NCBI GenBank assembly: GCA_963818775.1
Contig: CAWFUF010000006.1
Location: 62,001 to 126,000 of the forward strand
Direction: 5' to 3'
DNA from: JAMXLO01 sp963818775
Lineage (GTDB): Bacteria; Pseudomonadota; Alphaproteobacteria; Acetobacterales; Acetobacteraceae
DNA: 64,000 bases
In this document: positions 32,251 through 46,221 of the stretch, in pieces
Layout of the letters: each line of letters begins with the position of its first letter
How positions within the stretch are numbered: the first letter of the stretch is position 1
Program-made: the position numbers and the translations under genes
Notes under the pieces: generated by a model
Database searches by the model: none
Told to the model about the DNA's origin: nothing
What the model saw: the letters and a program-made list of their open reading frames with translations, nothing else

Positions 32251-34809
32251 CTATTCCGCCGTAAGCAGCGCGACAGGGAAATCTGCGAGGATCGTCTCGA
32301 GCGACAAGTGCCGGTCGAGCGGATCCCGGCGGCGGTTGCCGATCCTGTCACGCAATTGGCGTCGGGTAACGTCTTCCGGCAAATGCAGCGTCGTGGACTG
32401 CCAGACCTCTGCCGGAATCGTAATCGATGTCCCATTCGCGGCGTCTGGCTGCCCCAACAGCCTGCCCGGCAGACGCGGCACCACGACAATGCAAAGTGCG
32501 TCCCCGCGTGATCGCAGAAACGCCACAACATGCGCGGCCAGCGGCCCACTCACCTCGACCGGGCGATACTCCCCGCATGCGAACAGTTCCGGAACCTCGC
32601 GGCGCACCGTGAGCGCGCGGTGGATCACCGCCTGCTTCACCCTGCCATCCCGCCAGCACGTCGACAGCGCGATCGGTGACGCATCGGCATTCATTGCTGC
32701 AAAGCGCCGCGTGAAATCCACCGGCCGCCGATTGTCGGGATCCACCATGCTCAGATCCCAGAACTCGGCCCCCTGATAGATGTCCGGAACCCCCGGCACG
32801 GTCAGCTTCAGAAGCGTCTGCGCTAGGCCGTTCACCGCTCCGGGCGGCCCGATGCGCCGCGCAAACGCGGAAGCATCCGCAACGAACTCTTCATCCGCCA
32901 TGATCGTGTAGAGGAACGACCGCGCCGCGTCCTCGTACTCCAGATCAGGTGCCGTCCAATCCGTCGCCAGCTTCGCCTCACGCAGAGCCTTGAGCTGCCA
33001 ACCGGCCAGACGCTCCGTATAGTCCCGGAGATCGAGTTCATCGGTGGGCCAGGCCCCGACGATCATCTGGTACAGCATCGCCTCGTCACCCGGCGATGGC
33101 ATTGGTGCGTCGCCACGCCGCCGATGCGGTGTGTTCAGCTCGAGCCAGCGTCGCACCGCGCGTTCCCACTCCTCGGGAATCTCGCTCAATACCGCAAGCC
33201 GCGCGCGGACATCCTCGCCACGCTTGTGGTCATGTGTCGCGGTGGCGAGCATCGCATCGGGGAATTGCTTGCGCCGCGCGAGACACGCCGCATGGAAATC
33301 CGCCACCGTAGCGCTGAACCGTCTTACATCGGCGCCAACCTCGTTGCGCGAGAGCAGAACCCCGTAGCGATAGTATGCAGTGTCTTCAACCGCCTTCGCT
33401 GCAAGCGGCGCACTCAATTGCTGGAAACGGATGGCGCTCTCCGGTGTCGCCTCTTCGCCGAGCCAGCGCTCGAGCAACGAGAGCATTGGACGATCGGGGG
33501 CAGGCACATGCTGCATGGCAGCGGCCACCGCGCTTTCGAGTGCGCCCGATCGTTGCCCGACGCCATAGCTGCGATACACCGGGAAATGTGTGAGCAGCGC
33601 GACGAGCGCCCGACGGATTGCACCCCGGGTGATGTCTCGTGTCTCGAGGCGCATGACCGCAATGCGATGCAACGACCCGATCAGCGCATCGAGTTGCGCG
33701 CCAAATGAGCGATCGAGTACGTCGCGCCGCGCCGCCTCCTCCTCCTCGGCAAAATCTGCGGGACGACTGCTGACTGCACTCCAGAAATGCCGCAGGGCGC
33801 TTTCGCCAGAACCGTCGTGCAGCAGCGCGCTCACCTCGTCCATGAATTCGTAGCCGCTGGTGCCATCCACGGCCCAATCTCCAGGCAGGTGCTCACCGGC
33901 ACCAAGGATTTTCTCGACGACCAGCCAGGGCGGCCCCTTCGGCGCGTCAGGCGGTCGCTGCGGCGCCAGTTCATCGAGACGGGCACGCAGTTGGCGGCAA
34001 TAACCAGGCGGATCGGCCAGGCCATCGACATGATCGACCCGCATGCCGTCGATCAGGCCCTGCTGGTACAGGCGAAGCAGTGTGCCGTGCGTCGCCTCGA
34101 ACACCGCTGCTTCCTCCATACGCAGCGCGACCAGACCATTGATATCGAAGAAGCGTCGCCAGTTGATTGCATCGCCCGCGCTGCGCCACCAAGCGAGCCG
34201 GTAGTGCTGGCGTTCAAGCAGACGATGTAGCCGCTGCCTCCCCGCCATCGTCGCCGGATCGAAGGCGTCCGCGCCCCCCGAGACGACCTCCGCGTGATCC
34301 TCCGGACGGATCGGAAATCGATTGTCGAAATACTGGATGACAGGCTCAACGCCGTCGCGCACCAGGGTGATTGCGCCGTCGCGCAGCGCTTCGCCGTATG
34401 GTTGACCGAGGAATGGAGCGAGCACCTTGCCGAACCTGCACCACTCGATATCGAAATACGTCGCAAAGCGGCTGTCACGTCCGTGCCGCAGCACATCGGC
34501 CCACCAAGGGTTCTCGACACCACCCGCGGCCATGTGATTGGGGACGATATCGACGATCAGCCCGAGACCGGCGGCACGCAGCGCCGCGACCAGCTTCCGC
34601 AGACCTGCCTCGCCGCCGAGTTCCTCATTGACCCGAGTGGGATCGGTCACGTCATAGCCGTGCATTGATCCCGGCCGCGCCGCGAGGATCGGCGAGGCAT
34701 AGAGATGGCTGACGCCGAGCGACGCCATGTAGGGCACCAAATTCGTTGCATCGGCAAAAGTGAAATCGCGGTGCAACTGTAGGCGCATCGTTGCCCGCAA
34801 CGACCTCAT
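32251..34809 (-). CDS. treY: Malto-oligosyltrehalose synthase TreY
   Basis: The product is 852 residues. This GH13 enzyme rearranges the reducing-end glucose of maltodextrins into a trehalosyl unit. Visible blocks include 'LVPYMASLGVSHLYASPILA', 'GLGLIVDIVPNHMAA', the catalytic Asp in 'GMRVDHVDGLADPPGY' (about residue 256), the Glu in 'WLVVEKILGAGEHLPGDWAV', and 'LATATHDHKRGEDVRARLAV'. It is the last gene of the seven-gene glucan operon and overlaps malQ by 4 bases. Its product is the substrate of TreZ, encoded two genes upstream. Confidence 0.95.
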   Translation of the reverse strand: MRSLRATMRLQLHRDFTFADATNLVPYMASLGVSHLYASPILAARPGSMHGYDVTDPTRVNEELGGEAGLRKLVAALRAAGLGLIVDIVPNHMAAGGVENPWWADVLRHGRDSRFATYFDIEWCRFGKVLAPFLGQPYGEALRDGAITLVRDGVEPVIQYFDNRFPIRPEDHAEVVSGGADAFDPATMAGRQRLHRLLERQHYRLAWWRSAGDAINWRRFFDINGLVALRMEEAAVFEATHGTLLRLYQQGLIDGMRVDHVDGLADPPGYCRQLRARLDELAPQRPPDAPKGPPWLVVEKILGAGEHLPGDWAVDGTSGYEFMDEVSALLHDGSGESALRHFWSAVSSRPADFAEEEEAARRDVLDRSFGAQLDALIGSLHRIAVMRLETRDITRGAIRRALVALLTHFPVYRSYGVGQRSGALESAVAAAMQHVPAPDRPMLSLLERWLGEEATPESAIRFQQLSAPLAAKAVEDTAYYRYGVLLSRNEVGADVRRFSATVADFHAACLARRKQFPDAMLATATHDHKRGEDVRARLAVLSEIPEEWERAVRRWLELNTPHRRRGDAPMPSPGDEAMLYQMIVGAWPTDELDLRDYTERLAGWQLKALREAKLATDWTAPDLEYEDAARSFLYTIMADEEFVADASAFARRIGPPGAVNGLAQTLLKLTVPGVPDIYQGAEFWDLSMVDPDNRRPVDFTRRFAAMNADASPIALSTCWRDGRVKQAVIHRALTVRREVPELFACGEYRPVEVSGPLAAHVVAFLRSRGDALCIVVVPRLPGRLLGQPDAANGTSITIPAEVWQSTTLHLPEDVTRRQLRDRIGNRRRDPLDRHLSLETILADFPVALLTAE

Positions 34810-36887
34810 AGTCGTGGCCGCCGCGTAGCCAGTTGCGCCACCCGGCGCGCTATGCGCGGCTCATCGAGCAGCGTGCGTGCCTCCGCCGTCAGCCGCCGCC
34901 GCCAATTGGGATGCTGGTCAATCGTCCCTGGCAGGTTCGGCTGCTCTTCGATCCCGAGCAGGTCCTCGATCGGCGGCAGACAGAGCGGAGAAGGCGTGGC
35001 GGCCACAAACGCCAACGCCGCATCCACCACCGGTTGCGTGTCGTTCGACGATGGTGCATCGCCCTCTCCGAAACCGGCCTCCACGAATTCCTGCCACAAT
35101 GCCCGGCGGTCTTCGGTGCGCTCCGCTGACACGTCCGCCTCCTGCACGCCCACGCCAAGGCGTCCGCTCTCCGCGCGCGTCGTGATGTCGCTGCCGTGCC
35201 ACCAACCTGCGACGGTTGGCAGATCGTGCGTCGAGGTCATCGCCACCGCAGAGTGGCTCCACGTCTCAGGTGGGTTGAATCCGTGGCCATTTCGCTCGAA
35301 CCAGAGAACGCGCATGCCATGAATGCCGGCGGTCTCAAGTGCGTCGTGGAACCCGTCGGGAACCGTGCCAAGATCTTCGCCCACAACGATCGCGGCATGC
35401 CGCTGCGACTCCAGAGCCAGCAGCCGCAGCAGATCAGTTAACGGGAACGTCAGGTATGCGCCATCGGCAGGATCCGCACCCTGCGGGATCAGCCAGAGGC
35501 GCGTCAGGCCCATGGCATGATCGATCCGCAAGCCACCAGTGTTGCGCAGCGCCGCACGAACCGTCGCGATGAACGGCCCGAACCCGCCCGCAATCAGCGC
35601 GCGAGGCGAGAAGCTGGTCAGCCCCCAGTCCTGGCCGCGCGGATTGAGCAGATCGGGCGGAGCGCCAATCGAGAGACTGCCCAGCACGTCGCCCTGTCGG
35701 CTCCATGCGTGGCTGCCGCTCGGGTCCATGCCGACGGCCAGATCGCCGATCAGGCCTATGCGCATTCCCGAACCAAGTGCGCGGCTCTGCGCTATGCCGA
35801 ATGATCGATCGGCGAGCCATTGCAAAAAACTGTGGAACAGTACCTCGCGCTCGTGCGACGCCGCAAATACCGTGACTGCAGCACTGTTCGGATCGCGCAG
35901 ATCTGTCGGCCAACGATGCCAATCGCCCGCACCAGCCGCTGCCTGCACGGCATGCAGCGTTTCGAACACCGCGTGTTGTGCCAGCAGTTCGCCGCCATTG
36001 GCGCGGAAGCGGGCAAAGTCCAGATGGAGTTTGCCGTAGGCGCTGGCCGCATCAATGAATGGTTCGAACAGTGCCCGCAGCAGCCGATGCTTGGCACGCG
36101 CCGCCGCCGGCCAGTCGATCAGCGACAACGCCTCCAGTCGTTGGAACGTCTCGCTCAACCCTTCCGCCCGCAGCGTGTCGGCCACATGCGCCTCGCCGAA
36201 CACCTGAGCCGGCGAAGCATGCAGCGGGTTCAGGAACAGACGTGTGGACGGCGAGTAAGGACCGAAGCGCGAGGGATCGGCTCCGAACAGTGCATGCAAG
36301 GGACTTAGCGCCAAAGCATCGGCGCCGCGCGATCCGACTGCCTCGGCGAGCGCCGCGATGCCGGCTGCGTCACCGATACCGCCATCGCCGCAGTGACGCA
36401 GTGAATAGACCTGTGCCGCAATTCCCCACAGCCGCGCATCAGGCACCGCGTCATCTATAGTGCGGCACCGTGTCGGCGCAACCGCGAGAACAAATTCGCG
36501 ATCTTCAATCAGCAGCCGGTGATAACCAGTCTCGCTGATCGCGGGCACGCGCAGCCGTCCGCGAACCGGCGAGATGGCAATGTCGCGCGTGCCACTCCCT
36601 TCGAGGCTGAGTCGTGCCTTATGCGTGTCGCTCGCACCGACATCGAGCCGTGTCGGACGTCCAGCCATGGCCGTGATCAGCGGCGGCAGCGCCTGAACAT
36701 TGGAGCGGCGCTGCAACAGCCGACGGCTCGCGAGCAGATCTCCGCGTGTTTTGCAGGGCAGGCCAAGCGCCTCAAGGAGGTGACGCAATACGTCGGGCTC
36801 CACAGTCTTCGGCCGACCCGCGAAATCCTGCCACTCGACGGCAATTCCCGCGCGGTGAGCGAGATCACGTATCACCTCGTCAGACAT
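34806..36887 (-). CDS. malQ: 4-alpha-glucanotransferase MalQ (GH77)
   Basis: The product is 693 residues from ATG 36887 ('MSDEVIRDLAHRAGIAVEWQ'). The open frame extends to 36992 but would run deep into treZ. GH77 motifs are present: 'LRIDHAMGLTRLWLIPQGA' (catalytic Asp, about residue 456), 'AIVVGEDLGTVPDGFHDALE' (catalytic Glu) and 'MTSTHDLPTVAGWW'. It transfers alpha-1,4-glucan segments between maltodextrins. In the operon it would recycle short oligosaccharides left by TreZ or GlgX. It overlaps the treZ stop by 8 bases and treY by 4. Confidence 0.93.
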   Translation of the reverse strand: MSDEVIRDLAHRAGIAVEWQDFAGRPKTVEPDVLRHLLEALGLPCKTRGDLLASRRLLQRRSNVQALPPLITAMAGRPTRLDVGASDTHKARLSLEGSGTRDIAISPVRGRLRVPAISETGYHRLLIEDREFVLAVAPTRCRTIDDAVPDARLWGIAAQVYSLRHCGDGGIGDAAGIAALAEAVGSRGADALALSPLHALFGADPSRFGPYSPSTRLFLNPLHASPAQVFGEAHVADTLRAEGLSETFQRLEALSLIDWPAAARAKHRLLRALFEPFIDAASAYGKLHLDFARFRANGGELLAQHAVFETLHAVQAAAGAGDWHRWPTDLRDPNSAAVTVFAASHEREVLFHSFLQWLADRSFGIAQSRALGSGMRIGLIGDLAVGMDPSGSHAWSRQGDVLGSLSIGAPPDLLNPRGQDWGLTSFSPRALIAGGFGPFIATVRAALRNTGGLRIDHAMGLTRLWLIPQGADPADGAYLTFPLTDLLRLLALESQRHAAIVVGEDLGTVPDGFHDALETAGIHGMRVLWFERNGHGFNPPETWSHSAVAMTSTHDLPTVAGWWHGSDITTRAESGRLGVGVQEADVSAERTEDRRALWQEFVEAGFGEGDAPSSNDTQPVVDAALAFVAATPSPLCLPPIEDLLGIEEQPNLPGTIDQHPNWRRRLTAEARTLLDEPRIARRVAQLATRRPRL

Positions 36888-38640
36888 TGGCCGAACGTGC
36901 CAAATCAAGGTAGGCGCAGGTGCAAGGTCCAGGCAGCCAGCCTTGCTGCATCTCCGAACTGGCAAACAAGAGCACCCCGGCAGGCGGGTCAAGTGTCACC
37001 GCCTGCGCGTCGAGATTGATCGCCACTGTCAGCACCGCGCCATCGCCAAGTCGCCATCGCGCGACCACGGCCTTTGGCCCGATCGCTTCGGCGGTCAGCG
37101 CGTGGGTCCCGTCCAGACGCGGCACGATCTCGGCGGCGCGCAGCGCGGTGAGACGGCGGTAGAGCGCCTCGCGCGCCGGGCCTAGCGATGGGTCCGCTTG
37201 CGGCTTCGAGGCAGCAAAGGTCTGCAATGCGTTCGGGTCCGGAATTCGTTCCCGGCGCGCCGGATCGGCGAACTCCTGGAACCTAGAGAACTCGTTGCGC
37301 CTTCCCTCGCGCACCGCATCAGCCAACTCGGCGCTGTGGTCGGTGAAGAACAGGAACGGAGTACGACTTGCGCTCTCCTCGCCCATGAACAGCAAAGGGA
37401 TCTGCGGGCACAGCATCATCAACGCTATCGCCGCTTCCAGCGCCGGGGGGTCCACCAGCGTCGTCAGCCGCTCGCCGAATGCCCGGTTACCGATCTGATC
37501 ATGGTTTTGCAGGAACAGCACGAAGGCAGTCGGCGGCAGATGACCACTCGGCATGCCGCGCGGCTCGCCCAGGTAGCGCGAATGTTCTCCCTGATAGATG
37601 AAGCCTTCCGCGAGACAGCGTGCCAACTTCCAGGCCGGCTCCTCAGCATAGTCGAGGTAGTAGCCGCCGTCTTCGCCAGTCAGGAGCGCGTGCAGGACAT
37701 TGTGCCCATCGTCGTTCCATTGCGCATCGATATCCTTGCTGAGATGTAAAGCATCGTTGTGATGCTCGAGCACGAGATGCACTTGCCGGCCGGGTTCGAC
37801 AGTGGCGCGAACCTTGGCCGCCATCTCGTCCACCCAGTCCTGATCCAGGATGGCATGCACGGCATCGAAGCGCAGTCCGTCGAAGCGGTACTCCATCAAC
37901 CAAAAGAGGACGTTGTCAGTGAAAAAACCGCGAACATCGGGTCGCCCGAAGTCAATTGCGGCTCCCCATGGGGTGCTACGATCCTCACGAAAAAATTGCG
38001 GTGCGTAGAGCGACAGGTAATTACCGTCGGGGCCGAAATGATTGTATACAACGTCCAGGAAGATCATCAGCCCAAGGTCGTGCGCCCTATCGACCAGCGC
38101 CTTCAGGTCATCGGGTGTTCCGTAGGCGGCATCAGGCGCATACGGCAGGACGCCGTCATAGCCCCAGTTGCGCTGGCCCGGAAAATCATTGACTGGCATC
38201 AACTCGACGGCGGTGATGCCAAGGTCAACCAGCCTTGGAAGTTCCCGTGCCACACCTTGGAACCCGCCAAGAACGCCCGCATGGAGTTCGTACAGCACCG
38301 CCTCGCGCCACGGCCGTCCGCGCCAGCCCGGGTTGCGCCAAGCGTAGGAGCGCGAATCGACCACCACGCTCGGGTCATGCACGTCACCTGCCTGCGCCCG
38401 CGAAGCAGGGTCGGGCACCAGAATTCCGTCAACCAGGCGATAGCGGTAACGCGTGCCGGCAGGACACCGGGCGGCCGCTTCGAACCAGCCGTCGGGCGAG
38501 CGCGTCATCGGCAGGTTTGGTCCGCTCTCTATCGCCACGGCGACAGTCTCCTGCGCTGGTGCCCACAGGCGAAACAGCGTCGACCCGTCACGCAATAGTC
38601 GCGCACCAGAGCGGGTTTCAAACGCAAACATCGTGCTCAT
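36880..38640 (-). CDS. treZ: Malto-oligosyltrehalose trehalohydrolase TreZ
   Basis: The product is 586 residues, the usual TreZ length. An N-terminal CBM48-like domain ('GSTLFRLWAPAQETVAVAIE') precedes the GH13 barrel: 'ELHAGVLGGFQGVARELPRL', 'MIFLDVVYNHFGPDGNYL', 'FDGLRFDAVHAILDQDWVDE' (catalytic Asp, about residue 257), 'HLVLEHHNDALHLSKDI' (Glu) and 'LFLQNHDQIGNRAFGERL'. It releases trehalose from the maltooligosyl-trehalose made by TreY. It overlaps glgX by 4 bases. Confidence 0.95.
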   Translation of the reverse strand: MSTMFAFETRSGARLLRDGSTLFRLWAPAQETVAVAIESGPNLPMTRSPDGWFEAAARCPAGTRYRYRLVDGILVPDPASRAQAGDVHDPSVVVDSRSYAWRNPGWRGRPWREAVLYELHAGVLGGFQGVARELPRLVDLGITAVELMPVNDFPGQRNWGYDGVLPYAPDAAYGTPDDLKALVDRAHDLGLMIFLDVVYNHFGPDGNYLSLYAPQFFREDRSTPWGAAIDFGRPDVRGFFTDNVLFWLMEYRFDGLRFDAVHAILDQDWVDEMAAKVRATVEPGRQVHLVLEHHNDALHLSKDIDAQWNDDGHNVLHALLTGEDGGYYLDYAEEPAWKLARCLAEGFIYQGEHSRYLGEPRGMPSGHLPPTAFVLFLQNHDQIGNRAFGERLTTLVDPPALEAAIALMMLCPQIPLLFMGEESASRTPFLFFTDHSAELADAVREGRRNEFSRFQEFADPARRERIPDPNALQTFAASKPQADPSLGPAREALYRRLTALRAAEIVPRLDGTHALTAEAIGPKAVVARWRLGDGAVLTVAINLDAQAVTLDPPAGVLLFASSEMQQGWLPGPCTCAYLDLARSANV

Positions 38641-40736
38641 CCGAGATGCTCGGCGTACAGCAGGACGGCACTGTGGGCAGCCACCCGGACCTCCTGCCCC
38701 GTGATAGGGCGTTCGTGAGTCTCTGGCTCGGCGCTGTCGAGTACCACGCGTCCAGGCAGATGGGGCTCGGGCAACCGAAAGTCACATGGCCGATCACCCG
38801 GGTTCACCAGCAAGCTCAGGATTTCAACCCTTCCTTCAGAAACCCGCATCGAACGACGCAAAATCAACGTCCGCTGTTCAATGTCGTTCCAGGCCTCCAC
38901 TGGAATTGTTCCTCCTGACTGATCGAACCAGGCGATGTCGGCAATACCTGGCGCGGGATGCGCCTTTCCGTGCAGGAAATGTGGATGGCGCAGGACTGGA
39001 TGCTCGCGGCGGAGCTCGATAAGGCGCGCAACGTAAGCGGTCAGCGCAATTCCCGGCGGCGATGCCGCCATGCTCCAGTCCAGCCAGGAGATTTCGTTGT
39101 CCTGGCAATAGGCATTGTTGTTGCCGCGCTGGGTGCGGCCGAACTCGTCGCCCGCCAGCAGCATTGGCGTACCCGCGGCAAGGAACACGGTGGTCAGCAT
39201 CGCGCGCTTGACACGATCCCGTACCGCGTTGATCGCCGGATCGTCGCTCGGCCCTTCCACGCCCCAGTTGCTCGTGTGGTTGGCAGGATGTCCGTCGTGA
39301 TTGCTCTCGCCGTTCGGACCGTTATGACGCTCGACGAAGGTCACGGCGTCCGTGAGCGTGAACCCGTCATGCGAGGCGACATAATTGACCGATGCCCACG
39401 GGCGCCTACCGCGGTGAGCGAAGATATCGGCAGAACCAGCTAATCTTGCGGCAATCGCCGGTCGGTGGCCGCCATCGCCGCGCCAGTATCGCCGAACACC
39501 ATCACGGAACCGATCGTTCCATTCAGCGAAGCCGGGGGGATGGTTGCCAAGTTGATAGCCTCCTGGTCCGATGTCCCACGGTTCGGCGATCAGCTTCACG
39601 CCCGCGAGAACGGGATCCTGGCGAAGCGCATCGTAGAAACCGGAGCCTGGATCGAAGCCATGCGATTCCCGCCCGAGCGTCGCGCAGAGATCGAAGCGGA
39701 ATCCATCGACATGGAACGAGGTCACCAGGTGGCGCAGGGAATCCATCACCATCTGCAGGACCTTCGGATGCGAGAGATTCAGCGTGTTGCCGGTGCCGGT
39801 ATCATTGACCGGGCGGCGTTGGTTCCCAGCCTCCAGCCGATAGTAGCTGGCGTTGTCGAGGCCGCGGAACGATAAGGTCGGGCCGGCTTCGTCGCTTTCC
39901 GCAGTGTGGTTGTACACGACGTCGAGAATCACCTCGATACCGGCAGCGTGCAGCCGGCGGACCGCCACACGCATTTCGTTCGGTGAGCCGTCCGACAGAT
40001 AGGATGGTTCCGGTGCGAAAAAGCCAAGGGTGTTATAGCCCCAGTAGTTGCGTAAGCCCCGCTGCTGCAAGGTGCGGTCCTGCAGGAAGGCTTGCACCGG
40101 CATCAGCTCGATCGCGGTAACCCCGAGGCGACGCAGGTGGTCGATCATGCCGGGATGCGCGAGCCCTGCGAAAGTGCCTCGCTGCAATGGACGGATGTCG
40201 TTGCGAAGCATGGTGAGCCCGCGTACATGCGCCTCGTAGATCACGGTATCCGACCACGGCACGGCCGGTGGGCGATCGTCTCCCCAGTTGAATGAATCAT
40301 CAGTCACCACGCACTTCAGCATCGACGGCGCGCTGTCCCGCCGGTCGAACGACAGATCACCGCGCGTTGAATGTTGGCGGAAGCCATACAGCGCATCCGA
40401 CCAGTGCAGATGGCCTGCCAAGGCGCGCGCGTAGGGATCGAGCAACAACTTGTGATGATTGAAGCGGTGCCCTCGCTCCGGCGCATAAGGGCCGAATGCA
40501 CGGTAACCATAGCGTAGGCCCGCGGTCGTGTTGGGCAGATAGCCGTGCCAGACCTCGTCGGTGTACTCCGGCAGCGTATAACGCGCGATCTCATGGCGGC
40601 CGGAGGGCTCGAACAGGCAGAGATCGATCCGTTCGGCATGCGCCGAGAACACAGCGAAGTTGATGCCGAGCCCGTCCCATGTCGCACCGAGTGGAAACGA
40701 CCGGCCCGGTGACAACGCATCAGGCAGGTGCTGCAT
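38637..40736 (-). CDS. glgX: Glycogen debranching enzyme GlgX
   Basis: The product is 699 residues from ATG 40736 ('MQHLPDALSPGRSFPLGATW'). The frame is open to 41039 but this would overlap glgB. A CBM48-like N-terminus is followed by the isoamylase-type GH13 barrel: 'IEVILDVVYNHTAESDEAGP', 'FHVDGFRFDLCATLGRESHG' (catalytic Asp, about residue 345), 'VKLIAEPWDIGPGGYQLGNH' (Glu) and 'YVASHDGFTLTDAV'. It cleaves alpha-1,6 branches of glycogen, preferring short side chains. It starts 14 bases after glgB and overlaps treZ by 4 bases. Confidence 0.94.
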   Translation of the reverse strand: MQHLPDALSPGRSFPLGATWDGLGINFAVFSAHAERIDLCLFEPSGRHEIARYTLPEYTDEVWHGYLPNTTAGLRYGYRAFGPYAPERGHRFNHHKLLLDPYARALAGHLHWSDALYGFRQHSTRGDLSFDRRDSAPSMLKCVVTDDSFNWGDDRPPAVPWSDTVIYEAHVRGLTMLRNDIRPLQRGTFAGLAHPGMIDHLRRLGVTAIELMPVQAFLQDRTLQQRGLRNYWGYNTLGFFAPEPSYLSDGSPNEMRVAVRRLHAAGIEVILDVVYNHTAESDEAGPTLSFRGLDNASYYRLEAGNQRRPVNDTGTGNTLNLSHPKVLQMVMDSLRHLVTSFHVDGFRFDLCATLGRESHGFDPGSGFYDALRQDPVLAGVKLIAEPWDIGPGGYQLGNHPPGFAEWNDRFRDGVRRYWRGDGGHRPAIAARLAGSADIFAHRGRRPWASVNYVASHDGFTLTDAVTFVERHNGPNGESNHDGHPANHTSNWGVEGPSDDPAINAVRDRVKRAMLTTVFLAAGTPMLLAGDEFGRTQRGNNNAYCQDNEISWLDWSMAASPPGIALTAYVARLIELRREHPVLRHPHFLHGKAHPAPGIADIAWFDQSGGTIPVEAWNDIEQRTLILRRSMRVSEGRVEILSLLVNPGDRPCDFRLPEPHLPGRVVLDSAEPETHERPITGQEVRVAAHSAVLLYAEHLG

Positions 40737-40750
40737 GCGATCGGGCCGGG

Positions 40751-42942
40751 TCAGTCGCCCTGGCGCAGGAACACGGTGGCCAGAGGCGGCAGGGTGAGTT
40801 CGAGCGACTGTGCCTCGCCGTGGCGCTGCACAGGCACCGTCTCGACCATTCCACCATTGCCTATGTTGGAGCCGCCGTAGCAGGCGGCATCGGTATTGAG
40901 CAGTTCGCGCCAATGCCCGGGACGCGGCACACCAATGCTGTAACCCGATCGTGGCACTGGCGTCATGTTGCACACTATTAGCACCGGAGGGGCAGATTCT
41001 TCGCCGTAACGCAGGAACGCAAACACCGAGTTGTGCCAATCATCACCGACGACCCATCGGAAGCCGGTGGAAACCGGATCGCGCTGATGCAGAGCGCGCT
41101 CGTGCGCATAAAGACGGTTGAGATCGCGTACCAGTTGTTGGATACCGCGTCGAAACGGATCCTCGAGTGCGCCCCAGTCGAGCTCGCTGTCGTGGTTCCA
41201 TTCGCGTTCCTGCGCAATCTCGCCGCCCATGAACAGCAGCTTCTTGCCCGGATGGCCCCACATGAAACCGAAGTAGCTCCGCAGGTTGGCAAAGCGCTGC
41301 CAGTTGTCGCCCGGCATCTTGCCGATCAGCGAGCGCTTCCCGTAGACCACCTCGTCATGTGACAGCGGCAACACGAAGTTTTCGGCGAATGCGTAGAGCA
41401 GTCCGAACGTCATGTCGTTGTGATGCCACGGCCGGTGGATCGGATCATGCTCGATATAGCGGAGCGTGTCGTGCATCCAGCCCATGTTCCACTTATAGGC
41501 GAAGCCCAGGCCGCCTTCCCGGATCGGCCGTGATACGCCCGGCCAGGCGGTCGACTCCTCGGCAATGGTGATCGCACCGCCGCATCGCTCGCCAACGACG
41601 GCATTGAAGTGCCGCAGGAAGCCGATCGCCTCGAGGTTCTCGCGGCCGCCGTAGATGTTTGGGATCCACTGCCCCTGGCTGCGCGAGTAGTCGCGGTACA
41701 GCATCGACGCCACCGCGTCGACGCGCAGGCCATCAACGTGGAAATGCTCCAGCCAATAGAGGCCTGACGCAATCAGGAATCCCTGCACCTCGCGACGGCC
41801 GAAATTGTAGATGTAGGTGTTCCAGTCCTGATGGTAGCCTTCACGCGGGTCCTGGTGCTCGTAGAGTGCCGTGCCGTCGAAGCGTGCCATGCCATGGGCA
41901 TCGGTGGGGAAATGCGCCGGCACCCAATCGACGATGACGCCGATATTGGCCCGATGGCAGGCGTCGACAAAACGCGCGAAACCGTCGGGCGACCCAAACC
42001 GCGCACTCGGCGCGAACAGGCTGAGCGGCTGATAACCCCAGGAACCGCCGAACGGATGTTCGGTCACGGGCATCAGCTCAATGTGGCTGAACCCCATCTC
42101 ACTGACATAGGGCACCAATCGCGCGGCCAGCTCGTCCCATGTCGGAATGCGCCCGTTCGGATGGAACCACGACGCGGCGTGCATCTCGTAAATCGAGATC
42201 GGTGCGTCGGTATCGTGCCGGCGCGCGCGTTGCCGCATCCATCCTTCGTCGTGCCAGACATGCGGCGTGGGATCGCTGACAACAGATGCAGTGGCCGGTG
42301 GCGGTTCAGTCGCACGTGCGAGGGGATCAGCCTTGAGCGGCAGGCGCCAACCGTCTGGACCGATGATGGCAAACTTGTAGCGCGCCCCTGGCCCGAGCCG
42401 TGGAATAAACAGTTCCCACACGCCAGAGGGGAAGCGCAGACGCATCGGGTGTCGCCGAGGATCCCAGGTGTCGAAATCACCAACCACGGAAACCGCACGA
42501 GCATTCGGCGCCCAGACCGCAAATCGCACACCGCTGACGCCATCGATTATCGCGACGCTTGCGCCCAGATGCGACGCCACTTCAAAATGCCGCCCTTCGT
42601 TGAAGAGGTGCAGATCGAGGTCGCCGAGCAAGGGCCCGAAAGAATATGGATCTTCGGCTTCCTGCACAGCGTCCGGCCAGACGATGCGCAGCCTGTACGG
42701 CTCGGTGCTGCTCACCCTGCCGACGAACAGGCCTTGCGGCGTCGTCGGTGCCAGCCGACCAATGGGTTCACCTGTTTTTCGTGCCAGCGCCTCGACTTCC
42801 AGCGCGCCGGGCAGGAAGGCCCGGATCTCCCGCCCCATCCCGGTGTCGTGCGGACCCAGTACGGCGAACGGATCACCGAGCGTGCCGGCGTCGAGCGCTT
42901 CCGCCACGCCAGACGGCAGACCGGAAAATTCAGCCATGTCGT

Positions 42943-42946
<4 letters not shown>
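40751..42946 (-). CDS. glgB: 1,4-alpha-glucan branching enzyme GlgB
   Basis: The product is 731 residues, matching two-N-domain (group 1) GlgB. Blocks seen are 'DPFAVLGPHDTGMGREIRAF' (N1), 'VRFAVWAPNARAVSVVGDFD' (CBM48), 'HFHVDGLRVDAVASMLYRDY' (nucleophile Asp, about residue 408), 'ITIAEESTAWPGVSRP' (Glu) and 'VLPLSHDEVVYGKRSLIGKM'. It introduces alpha-1,6 branches into glucan made by GlgE. It overlaps treS-mak by 4 bases. Confidence 0.97.

Positions 42947-46217
<3,271 letters not shown>

Positions 46218-46221
<4 letters not shown>

Noticed and set aside
34806..36992. Longer MalQ frame starting at 36992
   Set aside because: It would overlap treZ by more than 110 bases and adds residues with no family resemblance. 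ATG 36887 gives the normal start and an 8-base overlap.
38637..41039. Longer GlgX frame starting at 41039
   Set aside because: The extra ~100 residues are Arg/Ala/Cys-rich shadow sequence of glgB. ATG 40736 begins with a typical GlgX N-terminus.
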